64,000 nt of DNA from Toxoplasma gondii ME49 (taxonomy: Eukaryota > Apicomplexa > Conoidasida > Eucoccidiorida > Sarcocystidae): positions 1,957,662-2,021,661 of the forward strand of contig NC_031474.1 in NCBI RefSeq assembly GCF_000006565.2, written 5' to 3'. The notes below the pieces were generated by a model. It made no database searches, was not told where the DNA came from, and saw only the letters and a list, made by a program, of their open reading frames with translations. Both the position numbers and the translations under genes were made by a program. Below are positions 38,701-50,100 of the stretch, piece by piece (within the stretch, counting starts at the first letter, position 1; each line of letters starts with the position of its first letter).

Positions 38701-41700
38701 CTCAGGAGTGAACACAAGTTTTCGTCTACAGCGCTTCCTTCCCTGAGTCGTCCCTCCACGTTGCTTCTCTGGATCTGGTCTCCATTTCTCCCTCAGTTCC
38801 CTCTTCTTATACTTCTCCATTAGATCGTCTGTCTGCGTCCTTTTTTCGTTTTTCTCTGTACTGATTCCTCCCTCAAGTTCCCTTTTTCGATCGCTCTGCC
38901 ATCGATCGTTCTGTTTCCTCTTTTTTTTCTGTTTTTTCCCCTTTGTCTCTCTTCCTCTTTTCTTGCTCGACTTCCGTCTCTCCTATCTCTCCATCAGTCT
39001 CCGGTTCGTCTGTTTCCTTTTCTCTTTTCTATATTTTTCTTGCACTGCTTGTTGCGACTGCCTTTGATCCCTAGGCTTGCACGTCTTCCTCCCTTTGTTC
39101 AGGCAAGACGAATCTTCAAGATTTCCACGACTTTTCCAACTTCCTCGACGACGCCTTTCCAGCACGACACTTCACCGTTTCCAGCGCGCGTTTCTGTGTC
39201 AGCCGATTTGTCACATCCGTTTCTCTCTCGGCTTTCCTTCTTTGCTGCGTCCTTCTCACTCGATCCCCTACGTCGCAATGTCCCCTCTCCGCTCCACTCG
39301 GCCTCCCTATGCCGCCCTGGCTCTGAGCCTGTCTTCGGCTTGCGGTGCTCCGTCGCCCACAGGCCTCGATCCTGCGTTCCCTCTTCACTCTCTCCTGCTC
39401 TTTCGGCTCTTGATTCTTTCCGCATTCGGCGTCTCCTATCCGTGCCGAATTCCTCAGGAGTCTCCGTTTCTCCATTTCTTCGATCCGCTTTGACTCTAAA
39501 AAAGACTTGCTTCAGTTGCTTCGCGCGTTGACGCTTACCTTTGTGACGCTGCCGAAGCCGCCTGACCCGAGTTGCTGAAGTTCGATGAACTCTGTGTGGT
39601 ATCGACTCGTGACCTCTGGGCTTCGTTTCCCCATCTCAGAGTCGCGCTCATATTTGGACTCCCCCACATCTGCGCTAGGCTTCGCCCCGCGCGCCTCATG
39701 CGCCGGTCTACTCTCAGAGGCCACCAACTCCTCCACACCTCGTACTTCTCTTCTCTCCACTTCATCTCCATTGACCTCCTTCTCTTTCTTGTCTTTCTTG
39801 TCATTCTTGTCATGCTTGTCATGCTTGTCCGTCTTCTCGTTCTTCTCCTTCTTCTCCTTCTCTTTGTCTTTCTCTGTCTGTTGCTTCTTCTCGCCACGGG
39901 CTCCGCTGCGGTCCTCGCTCTGCGTCCCCTGCGTCTCAGTGCTCTCCTCTTCGCCTTCTTCTTGAATCACTGAGAGCGCGCCGTTCGCGCCTTCTTTGCA
40001 TGCACTGACACCTCCCAAGCGCGAGAGAACGGCCGTTCTCTCTTGGGCCTCGGCAGCGGTCTCGGCGCCAAGTCCAACGATGCCTGATGGGGCACTCGTC
40101 AAGCGTGACACTGAGACACAAGACAGATCACACGGCGACGCAGGCGAAAAAACAAAAGGCGAAGAAGGCAAAGGATCTGGAGAAGAAGCTGATTTGGACG
40201 GAGAGGGTGACGGTTTTTTGTCTTGTCGGCCTTCAGCGTCATCTCCTGACGCTGCTCCCCGTCTCTCGGTGTCGTCTCCACTCATTGGCGCCTCAAGCGG
40301 GGAGCGCGAAGACACAGCAAAGACTGTAGCGGCATTACCTTGAAGACTCTTTCCTTCTCCACCGGGCGTCCCCGATCCGAAGGAGTCCAGCCACAGCTGC
40401 CCGCCGGCTTTTGCGTTTCCTGATTCTATCCTTTCTCCCAGCGCGGATGCAAACATGTCTTTTACGCCGACTCGCGACGCTTCTCCGTTGTTTGTTTCTC
40501 TTTCGGACTGTGTGCCTGAGTGAAACGGACCTTCCTCAACACCGACTGCATACGTCCGTTCTGTGGCTTGAGCCAGACAGCTGCGGCCTCCATACATCGG
40601 CGCAGACGGCCCCGAGTCGGCCTGGGTCGTACATCCCTCTCCACTGCGTCGCTTTCTCTCTTCTGCAGACCGAGGACGACGCGTTGGAGACAACACAGGA
40701 AGTTGCCGCTCTTTCGTCTGGGCGACAGTGTCTCCGATAGAGGCGTCTGCCGCCTCGTCTTCTCGCTTCTTTTCTTCGTCCGCACACCTCGCTCTCTCGA
40801 ACAGACTCGCTTGCGCTTCCAGCGTCGTTCCTCTCTCTGATCCCGGACCGCCGCCCACGGGGGTCTCTGCGTTGCATGCGCCTCCAGGCACAGCGTCTCC
40901 TTCGGGGTCGCGCAGGAACGCAGAGGGCGAGCTGGGCGAGTTGGACGGCGCCGCAGTGACGCGCGGCGGCTCATGGGGCCTGCAGTCAGTCGCACGCGCA
41001 GCTGGGAGGAAGCTGCAGGGAGTCTTGGATGTCTCGGCGCCCGTGACGTCCCTTCCGATCTCTGCATGCGCATCTTGAAAAGAAACTCGATGTCGCGATT
41101 TCGCCTTCTCGCGATCGACCTCGCCGCGGTGGAGTCGGTTCGTCTCTCCGGCAAGCGCAGAGCAGCGGCGACTCACGCTGGAAGAGTCGCTCGTGGAGTC
41201 CGAAAAAAAATGCAGAAACTGCGTGAGATGGCTGCGAAAAAGGCGCTCTCTGGAACTCGCTAGAGACGCCCGGTCCTTCTCCCTTCGCTGGCGATTCAAG
41301 CGACTCTCCTCCGCGTCTGGCTCTCCGCGGCTCTCGAGAAAACTCACGAGCAGAGCCTCGAGCGCGGCCGAAGTGTGCAGAAGCTTCTCCACCGGCTCTA
41401 AATGCGAAATGGCCTCTGGAACGCTCTCGCTCGCTTCCCTGTTCTCGCGCCTCTCTGTCGCCACGGAGGACAGAGACAGGGAGGAAGAAACGCCGAGAGA
41501 AATCGTCTCCTGCGCCTCCATGCAAAATGTCGAAGGCAACCCCCGGATACATCGCAGCGACGTCTCAATGTGCACGCAACTCCCCGATCTGAAAAAACAA
41601 GCGAAGCAAACGCATGCATAGGAAGATGTAGATGATGGTCACGTATAGCTGTATACGAGTACGAATAGTTAATGCAAATCTATGTGAAGACGGACATAGA

Positions 41701-41805
41701 TAGATAGATACAGATATAGATAGATAGAGATATAGATAGATATAGATATAGATAGATAGATAGAGATAGAGATATAGACAGATATAGATATAGATAGATA
41801 TAGAT

Positions 41806-41844
<39 letters not shown>

Positions 41845-42779
41845 CATAGATACATAGATAGATAGATAGATAGATAGAGATAGAGATAGAGATAGATAGA
41901 GATATAGATAGAGATAGATATAGATAGATATAGACTGTTATAGGGGCGAAAGCAGTATGGTATTTGTAGCTGGGGAGACGACACCTTCTTTTCAAAGTGG
42001 GCAAACGACTTCCGCGTCGTTGATCTTCTAGAGCGAAGTCAGGCCAGGGGAAGGTGAAAGAGAACAAATGGACGCCACGCATACACCTACGCATGATGAG
42101 AATGAGGGGGCGAGAGACGAGCTTCAAACTCGATGGCGGAGACACCGGGGGAGCGTCGGCGGCGCCGGGCGCGTTTGCCTTCTGCCGCGACTTCGACGAG
42201 ACCGACGACGACGCACGGCTTCTCAGGTTCCTCGGTGTCTCCGGTTCTTTGAAAGAGTCCATCTTCCTCGTCATTTTGGGAGTCTGCATCGAAGACGACG
42301 TCGGCCTCGCCGTCGCTCACAGGCAAAAAGGCGTCGAAGTCTGAGGGATCTGCCCACGTCCACGACGCTTGCTGGTTCACCGAGGAGCAGAGACCGTAGG
42401 TCGCGAGCGCCGCCAGAGTCGCTGTCTCCTTCTTCTGCTCCTCCAAGAGGAGACGCCGCGCTGAGGCAAGGGAGACACCCCACAGCCCCGGAGCCGCGGA
42501 GCTCGAGAGGCTTTGAGAGGGGCGAGACGGAGACGGCGGCGCAGCGCGTGAAACCGAGGGCGAGGAACCGACCGAGGAGGCTGGAGAACTTGCATGCGAA
42601 GTCGCTCGTGTCTGCACAGACTCGACGAGGCCGTGTGCGGTTGAGGAGAGAAAGCCGAGAGACAGAATCGAGAAAGAGACGCGGGGACTGACGGGACGCG
42701 CTTCAAGAAGCAGGAGCGAGCGGAGCAGGCACGCATTCCCTTCTCTGCCTCGGCCTCCCCGAGTTGTCTTTTCTTCCAT
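25184..42779 (-). CDS. GCN2: GCN2-like eIF2alpha kinase with histidyl-tRNA-synthetase-like region
   Basis: Cytosolic kinase that phosphorylates eIF2alpha under amino-acid or extracellular stress (Toxoplasma IF2K-C/D class). Exons from 5' to 3': 42091-42779, 39539-41588, 37070-37498, 35847-36494, 33954-34303, 32153-33695, 31304-31628, 29619-30757, 28876-29210, 26669-28325, 25683-26237, 25184-25252; 3262 residues, all phases consistent. Kinase landmarks: LGSGGFGSV glycine loop, IFAVKCIPL lysine, LFILMEYC hinge, HRDLKPSNIFL catalytic loop, IGDFGL, GTVYYMAPEQ, then ADIFSLGVVLFEM. Long low-complexity inserts interrupt both lobes. The HisRS-like part (about 1900-2900) shows FERRGATQISLPALLP, LLLVWTMADLLPAILQ and ASGGRYDALLEE. 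No clear RWD domain was recognised near the N terminus. The start ATG at 42777-42779 has a good context but opens a hydrophobic, basic leader, so an upstream exon is possible. Which Toxoplasma paralogue it matches cannot be decided. Confidence 0.9.
25399..25457. repeat. TATACA/(TA)n microsatellite in the last kinase intron
   Basis: CA/TA-type repeats grade into a pure TA tract between the last two exons of the kinase gene (intron 25253-25682). Confidence 0.85.
30905..31078. repeat. (TA)n tracts in a kinase intron
   Basis: TA tracts at about 30919-30964 and 31040-31074, with short GA and CA runs, fill much of the intron between exons 31304-31628 and 29619-30757. Confidence 0.85.
31717..31790. 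repeat. (TA)n tracts in a kinase intron
   Basis: Two TA tracts lie between exons 32153-33695 and 31304-31628 of the kinase gene. Confidence 0.8.
32054..32117. repeat. 30-base near-identical direct repeat in a kinase intron
   Basis: The unit starting CTCACAGAAAGAGAAG occurs at 32054-32083 and again at 32088-32117 with one T/C difference. It lies 36 bases from the 3' border of exon 32153-33695, in the donor-side part of the intron. Confidence 0.8.
34557..34740. repeat. (TA)n and GATA microsatellites in a kinase intron
   Basis: TA tracts (34565-34594 and about 34674-34720) alternate with GATA-type and AGATC repeats, in the intron 34304-35846 of the kinase gene. Confidence 0.8.
35704..35734. 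repeat. (TA)n microsatellite
   Basis: An uninterrupted TA tract of about 30 bases lies 112 bases downstream (in gene sense) of kinase exon 35847-36494. Confidence 0.9.
36822..36933. repeat. Two (TA)n tracts in a kinase intron
   Basis: TA tracts at 36822-36841 and 36913-36933 lie between exons 37070-37498 and 35847-36494. Confidence 0.85.
41691..41942. repeat. (GATA)n/(GATATA)n tract in the first kinase intron
   Basis: About 250 bases of imperfect GATA, GATATA and GATACA repeats fill half of the intron between exons 42091-42779 and 39539-41588. It is the longest simple repeat in the window. On the minus strand it reads as a Tyr/Leu/Ser/Ile-rich open frame, which is an artefact. Confidence 0.95.
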
Positions 42780-45700
42780 CCCTCAGTGTTCGGTGGTCGG
42801 AGCGTCTCCGCGAGAGGGGGACGAAACAACTGCGGCAAACCAGCGCGCGAAGGAAAAAAGGAAAGAGAGAAAATGCAGGGGGAAGACCAGTGAACCTCCT
42901 GCCTACAGTCGCGCGTGGAACCACGAGTTGGGGCGTGGAGGGGTTGGCCGTGCTGCCGGATAGCCCAATGGAAAAGCAGAGTCAGCAGACAAAGAGGAAC
43001 AAAAGACGAACGGTGAACGGACTTCAGCGCGGGAAATGGCACAAAAACGACCTCGTCTGGCAAGAAAAAGCCAAATCCGTTCGTCGATTTTTGAGTCGAT
43101 CGGCGGGCACCGCGTTCGCGTGAATGCCGACTCCATGCGAATCTCTCCCTTAAAAGAAAGGGGACAGCTGGCTCTTGCTCGTTCAGTCGCTTCTCTTCCA
43201 AAAAAAAGGAAAAACATAAGTGACAGCTTTCGGCACTCCAATGTGTCGGCCGCCTCTTGTCTCAGTCTGTGCGCGTCGAGCATGCACTCTGTGCATCTGA
43301 GCTTTCTGCGGCTGTGCAGTAGAATGCAGTAAAGAGCGCGAAGATGTACAAGCAAGAGACAGAAAAAGGAAGAACGATAGCATCTGAGGTTGTTGAATTG
43401 TTAGAAGAACGAGCAAGGACGAAAAACGAAGAATGGTGGGGTTTCCTTACAGCTTTCTGCGTGCATCTCGTGCAGAACAAGTCGCGGAGTGTCTGGCGGC
43501 TGCTCTCGCGTGGGACTGCTGGCTGGCATAGACGTCGGAAACAAGACGCTGTCAAGATGCAATAAAAAACAATAAAGAGCCTGCATATAAACGAGCAGCT
43601 GAAAAAGATGAAAATGGCGAATGAGAAAGCCGAGTCTCAACCCCCAAGCTCGCGGTGGCGGGACCACACGAACAAACAGATCAGCCAGCAGGGGAACGCT
43701 GGAACCCTGCGAGCACGAGCAACTGCAATGTGACCGAAACACCCAAGTGTACTGCTGCTCGTCTGCTTCTTCGTAATTCAATTTTTGTACATGAAAGATC
43801 CAAAAGGCGGCCAGCGGCCACCACCAAGCCAACAGGATGTCAGCCATGAAGCAGCCTGTACCAAATGGTGCTGCGGAATCGACATGGCGTGAAATGTGTG
43901 GAGTCTAGGAAAAGAACAAACGGCGAATCTCCGAATAAAAAACCAGATCACGACTACAAAGTGGCTGACAAAAACCAGCAAGACACTTCCCCTGAGCGAC
44001 ACCCGTCTGCCGCGCCAGCATCACACTTTTTTCCGTGTTGTTGTCTCAAACCACCGTATGCGTGATCTAATGAAGTAGAGTGTTGGTCCATACGAACCGT
44101 TCGTCGTTCTGTCTTCCGCCTCTGTTTTCTTCTATTTGCTTCTCCACGCCTCTCTCCACCTTGCTACGTACTTTATTTTCCACATCCTTATCGTCCTAAA
44201 GTGTTGTGTGCGCGGCGATCCCCTGCCAACGATCGCGTCCGCTCACGGCTCAAGCGAGACAAGTGCTCAGACACGACTGAGGGTGGCAGAACAAGAGAAC
44301 AGTCCGTTCCATGCGAAGAGAAGGAGACAAGCGAACAGTCCACGCGCATAAGGATTTTCCCTGCAACTCTGGGGCCAGAAAGTCGAGCTTCGGTGACGGG
44401 AACTTGAAAGTTTCTGATTTGCGTGGCTCCCGTGCAGCGTTTCCTTCGAACACCGGGTCCCTCTGGCGACTGGCTGCTTTCTCCGTATTTCATGAGGAGC
44501 AAACAAGGCGAATTCGCTCGTTTACTGCTGTATTCCCTTTTCCCAGCCTGTCCCGTAGAAAGACTAGAACCGCAGACGAGTTCTGAAAACGAAAGTCTCC
44601 TAACGCCCACACGGCTGAGGGCCTCGCAAGCACCCGTACCTCGGAACAATCCGTTGTAGCCGGTTGACCACTTACAGCTAAACAGAATTCGTGAGCGAGT
44701 AGTGTGCTGTGTAACTGACACCCTGCATCCATGGCCAGTCTGCTGTGATGGAGGACCCTGAACGCTTTTCACAACCCTTGTCACTCCAGAGATTCACTTG
44801 CACAGACTCAAAGTGTCCCCACGTGACAGGCGGTAACAGTCACTGTAGAGACCATGCTGTCGCTTACGAGAACTGTTCTTCTGGAACTCCCGCGTCCTTC
44901 ACTCCGCTACCTCACATCCCAATTTCACCGAGAAGCCCCGCTGATTTTTAGGGTCGTCCGAACTCTGCACCACAGTTCCTTGGAAAGTCGCCGTGGGTCC
45001 GTGCATGATGACCATGCCTAAAGTGCTGTTTTGATTCGGAGACGGATTCCTGAAACCTCGAGCGTGCTGCTCGGTTTCTGCGGGGTTCGTGTGTCCACTC
45101 ACTCGACAGAAATAAAAAGAAAGCATCTGATGGGCAGATTCCGACCAGACCAAAGAGCGGCGTTCTGTGACACGTGGGGGAACTTATTCAGAACGCCGCT
45201 GCTTACGGAAAGCAACTGCGGCCGCGAGCGATGCGCTGCGGTGTCTGTACACCCCAGTCGAATCGGGAGGGAGCTGGCATTCTGTGTCTAACTTCAGACA
45301 ATTTGGACAACGGTGGATGCTGCAGTTGTGTCAAACGCACGCGGACCGTCATGCCCCGTGGATCAGGGGCGTGTGCCCGTGCGTAGCAAGTGACCCAGCG
45401 ACCTCCCGCGTCACTTTGCGGTTCAGGCCCCTTATGGTTATGGTATCCTGCGACGTCTGAACTCTGCAGTGTCTCAGGCAGTGGACGAAGCATCCCCCAG
45501 TTAGTACGAAAAAGACATGCCTCCATGCCTTTTCTTCACCTGAAGGGATAACGGCAAGCTGTCAAGTTAAGGGTAAGCGTAAAACATTTTCTTCAAAGTT
45601 CCCCACCTAATCCTGTATTTGACTTCTCCGCCTTGCCGCCTGCTTCCCCCTCTTACCCCCCCCGAAAAACGTCCCGATTCTCCTCACACATCGTTCTCGT

Positions 45701-47168
45701 TTCCAAAGTATGTACGCCACGCACATCCTCTATATATGCCTTCCTCATTCATGAGCCATTTCGCTGACACATGCCGTTGTCCCGTTCTGCTCTGCAGCGA
45801 TGGTGAGCTCTGATTCTTGTCAGTGGCAACCGCCGTGCGGGTTTACATCGAGAAAGCATAGAGGCAGCAGAGACGAAGTAAACGCGAAACTGAGGAGCAA
45901 CAGCGAAAACGGAAGCGTGGAGGTCAGAGCAGACGGTAGAAGGAACTCGAAGCCCCAGAAAAAGAGAAAAGAACACGACGATGGCACGGAAAAGACGAAG
46001 GTAGTGACCAAACAGAGAGGGAAGAGAGGACCAGGCATGGGGAAAAGCGAAACACACAAGAGACGGAAGAGAAAACAATTGGGAAGGCGAAGAAACCGAG
46101 GCGGGAGGATGGGAGACCCCAGGAGACAGCGAGAAAAGGCAGGTGACACAAAAGGGAAGGAGCGAATCCGCTAAACAAGAGACGAACAGGATCAAGAGGA
46201 ACGCCATGTGAGGAGAAGTGAGGGAAGGCAGGAAGATGGATATGAGACAAGAAAACAGAGATATTTCTTCAAAGAATGTGTTAAAGAGACCTGCTCGAGA
46301 AGCAAGCTCGCTCGCCGGTCACGCGCTGCGTGCGTTCCCCTGAATTGAGACGTGAGTGCCTTTTGCTGTGTCTCCTCCATCACATCGGTTACCTCTTTTT
46401 TTTCCTCGGGGTATCCAACGAAAGTGTTCGCTTCCGCTTTCCGCAGAGGCCTTCTTTTTCCGGGAAACCTTCTCTGCCTTAAAGTAGAGCAGCAAAAAAA
46501 AACGCTTTCTTCCCTGGTGTCGTTTTCCGGTGCATGTACAGCTCTCCCGGAGTGGCCTTTATAAAGATGGCTGCCTGCTCCGGCTTGCTACATTCGCTGC
46601 GAAATTCCCAAGGGACAGAGACGGTGTGTCTGCCAAGATGTGTGTTGGTGCAGAACCAGCGGATGTAACTGGAGAGAGAGGATGGGTGGAAAGCAGGGGG
46701 CAACCGGGGCAATCATAGCGCAACAAAGACTGCAAGTCCAGCTGCTGGTTCACTGCGGTAGGATTTCGCGGTTTCCACTTCCGCGTCGAGCGGGCGTCCT
46801 TTGTTCTCGACTTCACATCTTCACAGAACGTCCTCCTCTGCGTTGTTGTTCCTCGCCATTCACCACACCATTCTTTTCTTCCTGGACACAGGCCGCCGGT
46901 CTTTTCCTCTCTGGCTGTTCGTCCACTGAGCGTCGTCGGCAGAGGAAGATTGAACGGGAGACCTGGCAAGCTTAGATGGAGCGTTTTGTGGAGGCAAGAG
47001 GGAGACAAGGAAATGTGAAGATCGATAGCTATGTGACGACATGTTCACCTCAGTGCTCGCTCGTCTGCAACGCCCCTGAAAGAGTGCCTCCTTTGTATCG
47101 CTTTGAAAGGTCTTCAAAGGCGCACGCAAACACATGCACAGAAAAAACGTCTTCTCCAGGGATTGAGT
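42780..47168. other. Divergent spacer between the kinase and acid phosphatase genes
   Basis: A 4.4 kb spacer between two genes transcribed away from each other, so both promoters should be here. No exon chain was found on either strand. Open frames of up to about 150-200 residues (43401-43847 minus, 44188-44784 minus, 45749-46207 minus) show no domain. A purine-rich stretch (about 45860-46260) could belong to a 5' untranslated region of the rightward gene. An upstream first exon of the kinase, for example with an RWD domain, could also be hidden here. Confidence 0.5.
46617..46623 (+). promoter_or_regulatory. Possible WGAGACG promoter element upstream of the acid phosphatase gene
   Basis: AGAGACG lies about 550 bases upstream of the phosphatase ATG, within the divergent spacer. 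It matches the Toxoplasma WGAGACG word, but a match of this length is weak evidence alone. Confidence 0.22.
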
Positions 47169-50100
47169 ATGGCGAGAAGGTTTGACAGCGATGGGGTCGC
47201 CCGACCTCGTCGCGAAGCGTGGGTTCTCTTTCCTCCTACGTTCTGTAGGCGTTTCCATCTTCTTGTCTTGCTCCTCGTATCTGTCTCAGCTGTGCCGCTT
47301 GGCACTTCGCAGGATGCAGTGATCTCGGGGGAGCGTCCCCCTTCTTTTCTCCGTGACGAACTCGATTTCTCCCCTCACTCTCTTTCGTCGCCCCTTTCCC
47401 ACTCCTCTCACTATCCCCTGCATTCTCCTCATTCGCCGTATTCTTCCTCCGCTCCTCTTCCCCCGCAGTCTTCTCATTCGTCTCCCCATCCTCCCTCTGC
47501 CTTTTCCCCTCATGCGCGGAGTTTCCTGTCTCCTGCAGACGAAGGCCGGGGACAGGGAGAGGTCCTGGAGGAGGCCAGGACGCACACTCGAGCACAGCCC
47601 GACGAAGTGGCGGGGCGATTGAGACCCACCGTCTATCCGGAGTACTGCCTCAAATGCGGCGAGTCGCTTATCAATCGCCGAGCTGTACCTCCGTTGTCCG
47701 ACGAGAGTCAGAGGCTACCTCTGCTTCTTGTGCAAGTAAGGCATCAGTTCCTGCCCTCAGGGTCGCGTGGGCGCCCCCTGAGATTGCTGTCGTTCCAGTT
47801 TGTCTCTTTTCTCCCGACCTTCACGCTCCTCTCTTCTTGGCTTCAGCTTCTCCGTGTTTGCTGTCTCCATCTTCTTCCACCCTTGTCTGGCGCCTGGCTG
47901 CTCGTGCTCGCCTTGTCACTCTGTTCAACCTTCTCAGTCCTCTCACTCTTCTTTCGCATGTCTTTCCGCCTCCTCACTTCCTCCTCCCTTTGCTGCGCCT
48001 TCTGTGTGCCTGTTCTGGCTCGAGTTCCGCCCTCGGTGTCCAGCGTTTGTGGTATGCGAGTGCCTGTTCCAAGCATGCAGCTCCGTTGTTCTGTCTGCTG
48101 TACGTACACCCGGCCGCTGCAGGTCCACGCCGTCGTCCGCCACGGCTCCCGTTCACCCTACGCAGGTGACTGCTGGAGATGGGCGAAGAGAAGCTCGGGA
48201 GAAGAAACTGGCTTTTCTGGAACGGGCGACCCGAGAAAACCAAGAGACACAACCGACTCGGACAACTCGAGTTCGTCCCCCGTCCTCTTTCCTTTCTTGC
48301 TGAGGAGAAATGGGCCGAACAAGCCGGGAGGCGAAGCAGGTGAAGGCGCAGCGAGGCGAGACAGCAGGTCCGAGGCATCCCTTGCAGGAGGTCCAGCAAA
48401 AGACAGAGAAGACAGAGTCATTGAGGAAGACGATACAGAGGAGGAAGATACAGAGGAAGACGATACGGAAGAGGAAGATACAGAGGAAGAAGATACGGAA
48501 GAGGGTCAAGGCAGCACGGAGAGAGATGAACAGGAGAGAGACGATGAAGACGAGCAAGAGGGCGACTCTTTGGAAGTTAGTGCATACAGGGAAGGCGTTT
48601 CGCTTCTGCTTCATCCCCCTTCAATTTTACAAGCCGCAACAACAGTCCTTTCTGGCTTCGCATCTGAAAGGGGAGCTCCGGCGTCTCTGGAGGGATCGTA
48701 TGCTTCTCTCTCAGGGACGCGGACAGCGTTGGAAGACACGCGGGAGCCGCTCGGATATCTTTTCTTCCCCCTCTCCTCCTTCGGCTCCTGTGTGGCCTCT
48801 CTCGTCACCTCTATGGCGTCGTTGTTCTCCTCTGTGGCGTCATTTTTCTCCTCTGTGGCGTCTGTTGTCCCTTGGTGTTTCGTTGCTTCTCGCATGTCGC
48901 ACGAATCTCCTCGTCCGTCTGCGAGCCCATCGACTAACGCGGCAGAGAAAGGAAAGAAGACACAAAGGACGGAGCGAAGGAGACGTCGCAGAGGGAACCG
49001 GCACCACGGAGACGCGAGGTGGACGAGATCTCGCACGAGACCATGGAACTGTCTTTTCGAAGAAGGCGGCTTTTTTCTCTCTAAAAGTAGGCGCGTTGCT
49101 GTTTCTTCGTTGAAACAACCAGCTGAACAGGGACATGGCCAATTCTGCAGAACACAGGGTCGTTCCTCCACCCACCGGTCCCTCCTTCATTGCCCTCTAG
49201 TGCAGCTCCGCCTCTTCCGGGAGGCGAGAGACCTCTTCCCTCTTGTCTTGTTTTCCGTGTCTTCTTCTCCCCTTTCGCCTCCTCTATTTTCCACACATTC
49301 TCCTTCTTCTCTTTGTCACTCTCACCGTTCCCCTCGTTTTTCTCAAAGTCCTCGTTTTTCTCCTTTCTGGCTAATTCTCTTGCTTCGTCTTCTTCCAATT
49401 TTCTTTCTTCTTCGCCTGCGTTCTTCTCCAACCGCTACCTCCACTCAGACGGGTGACTGTCCACTGATCCATCTTGGTCTCCAGATGGCGCGCGAGTGAC
49501 CGTCCTGCCAGCGTCTGCTCTGTTGTGCGTGGGCAAGTGAGGGGGAAAGCCGGCGCGCGCGACTAAAACGGATCGACAGATGCTTCTCACGGTGTCTTCC
49601 GTTCTGTGTGTAGCTGGCGATGCGTCGCCGACGTTCGTTCGGCACTTCGACATCAAGCCCCGCAAAAGTTCCCTCGGAGGCTCCTGCCAGCCGGCTGACC
49701 TTCTGGCGGAAGGCAGAGACCAGCTGATTCAGATCGGAGCCCTCCTGCGGAGCGCCTACGTGCTTCAGACGCCTGAGGGGCCTCACGCGCCGGCCGCGCC
49801 TTCGCCGAGCGAGGAGAGAAGGAGCCATCGTGCAGGTGGAGACTGGGATGGTCTCTCACAAAGCGGCCGGGGAAGCGCGGACACCAAAGACCAGCCACAG
49901 AAAACCACAGAGACAACACCGCTGAACCCTCCAGGAGGCTCTCCATCTCCTGCCTCTGACTCTCCACTTGCCTGTCTGTCTGTTGAAGGCCTGTCTCCGT
50001 TCCCTGACCCATTTCTGTTTACGGACGAAGAGCTCTCAGACCAGCAGTCTTGGGCGACGTACTTGAGAAGCACCGACACGGAGAGGACGACAGCGTCGGG

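Noticed and set aside
41565..41984. Minus-strand Tyr/Ile/Ser-rich frame
   Set aside because: Translation of the GATA microsatellite.
47736..48122. Continuous open frame linking phosphatase exons 1 and 2
   Set aside because: The frame happens to stay open across the intron, but CAA|GTAAGG and CTGCAG|GTCC are clear borders and their use joins LLLVQ directly to VHAVVRHG, as in the family.
49087..49613. Open continuation of phosphatase exon 2 (Leu/Ser/Pro-rich)
   Set aside because: Pyrimidine-rich intron; splicing at 49087 to 49614 restores the family order WNC..., then the GSC box.
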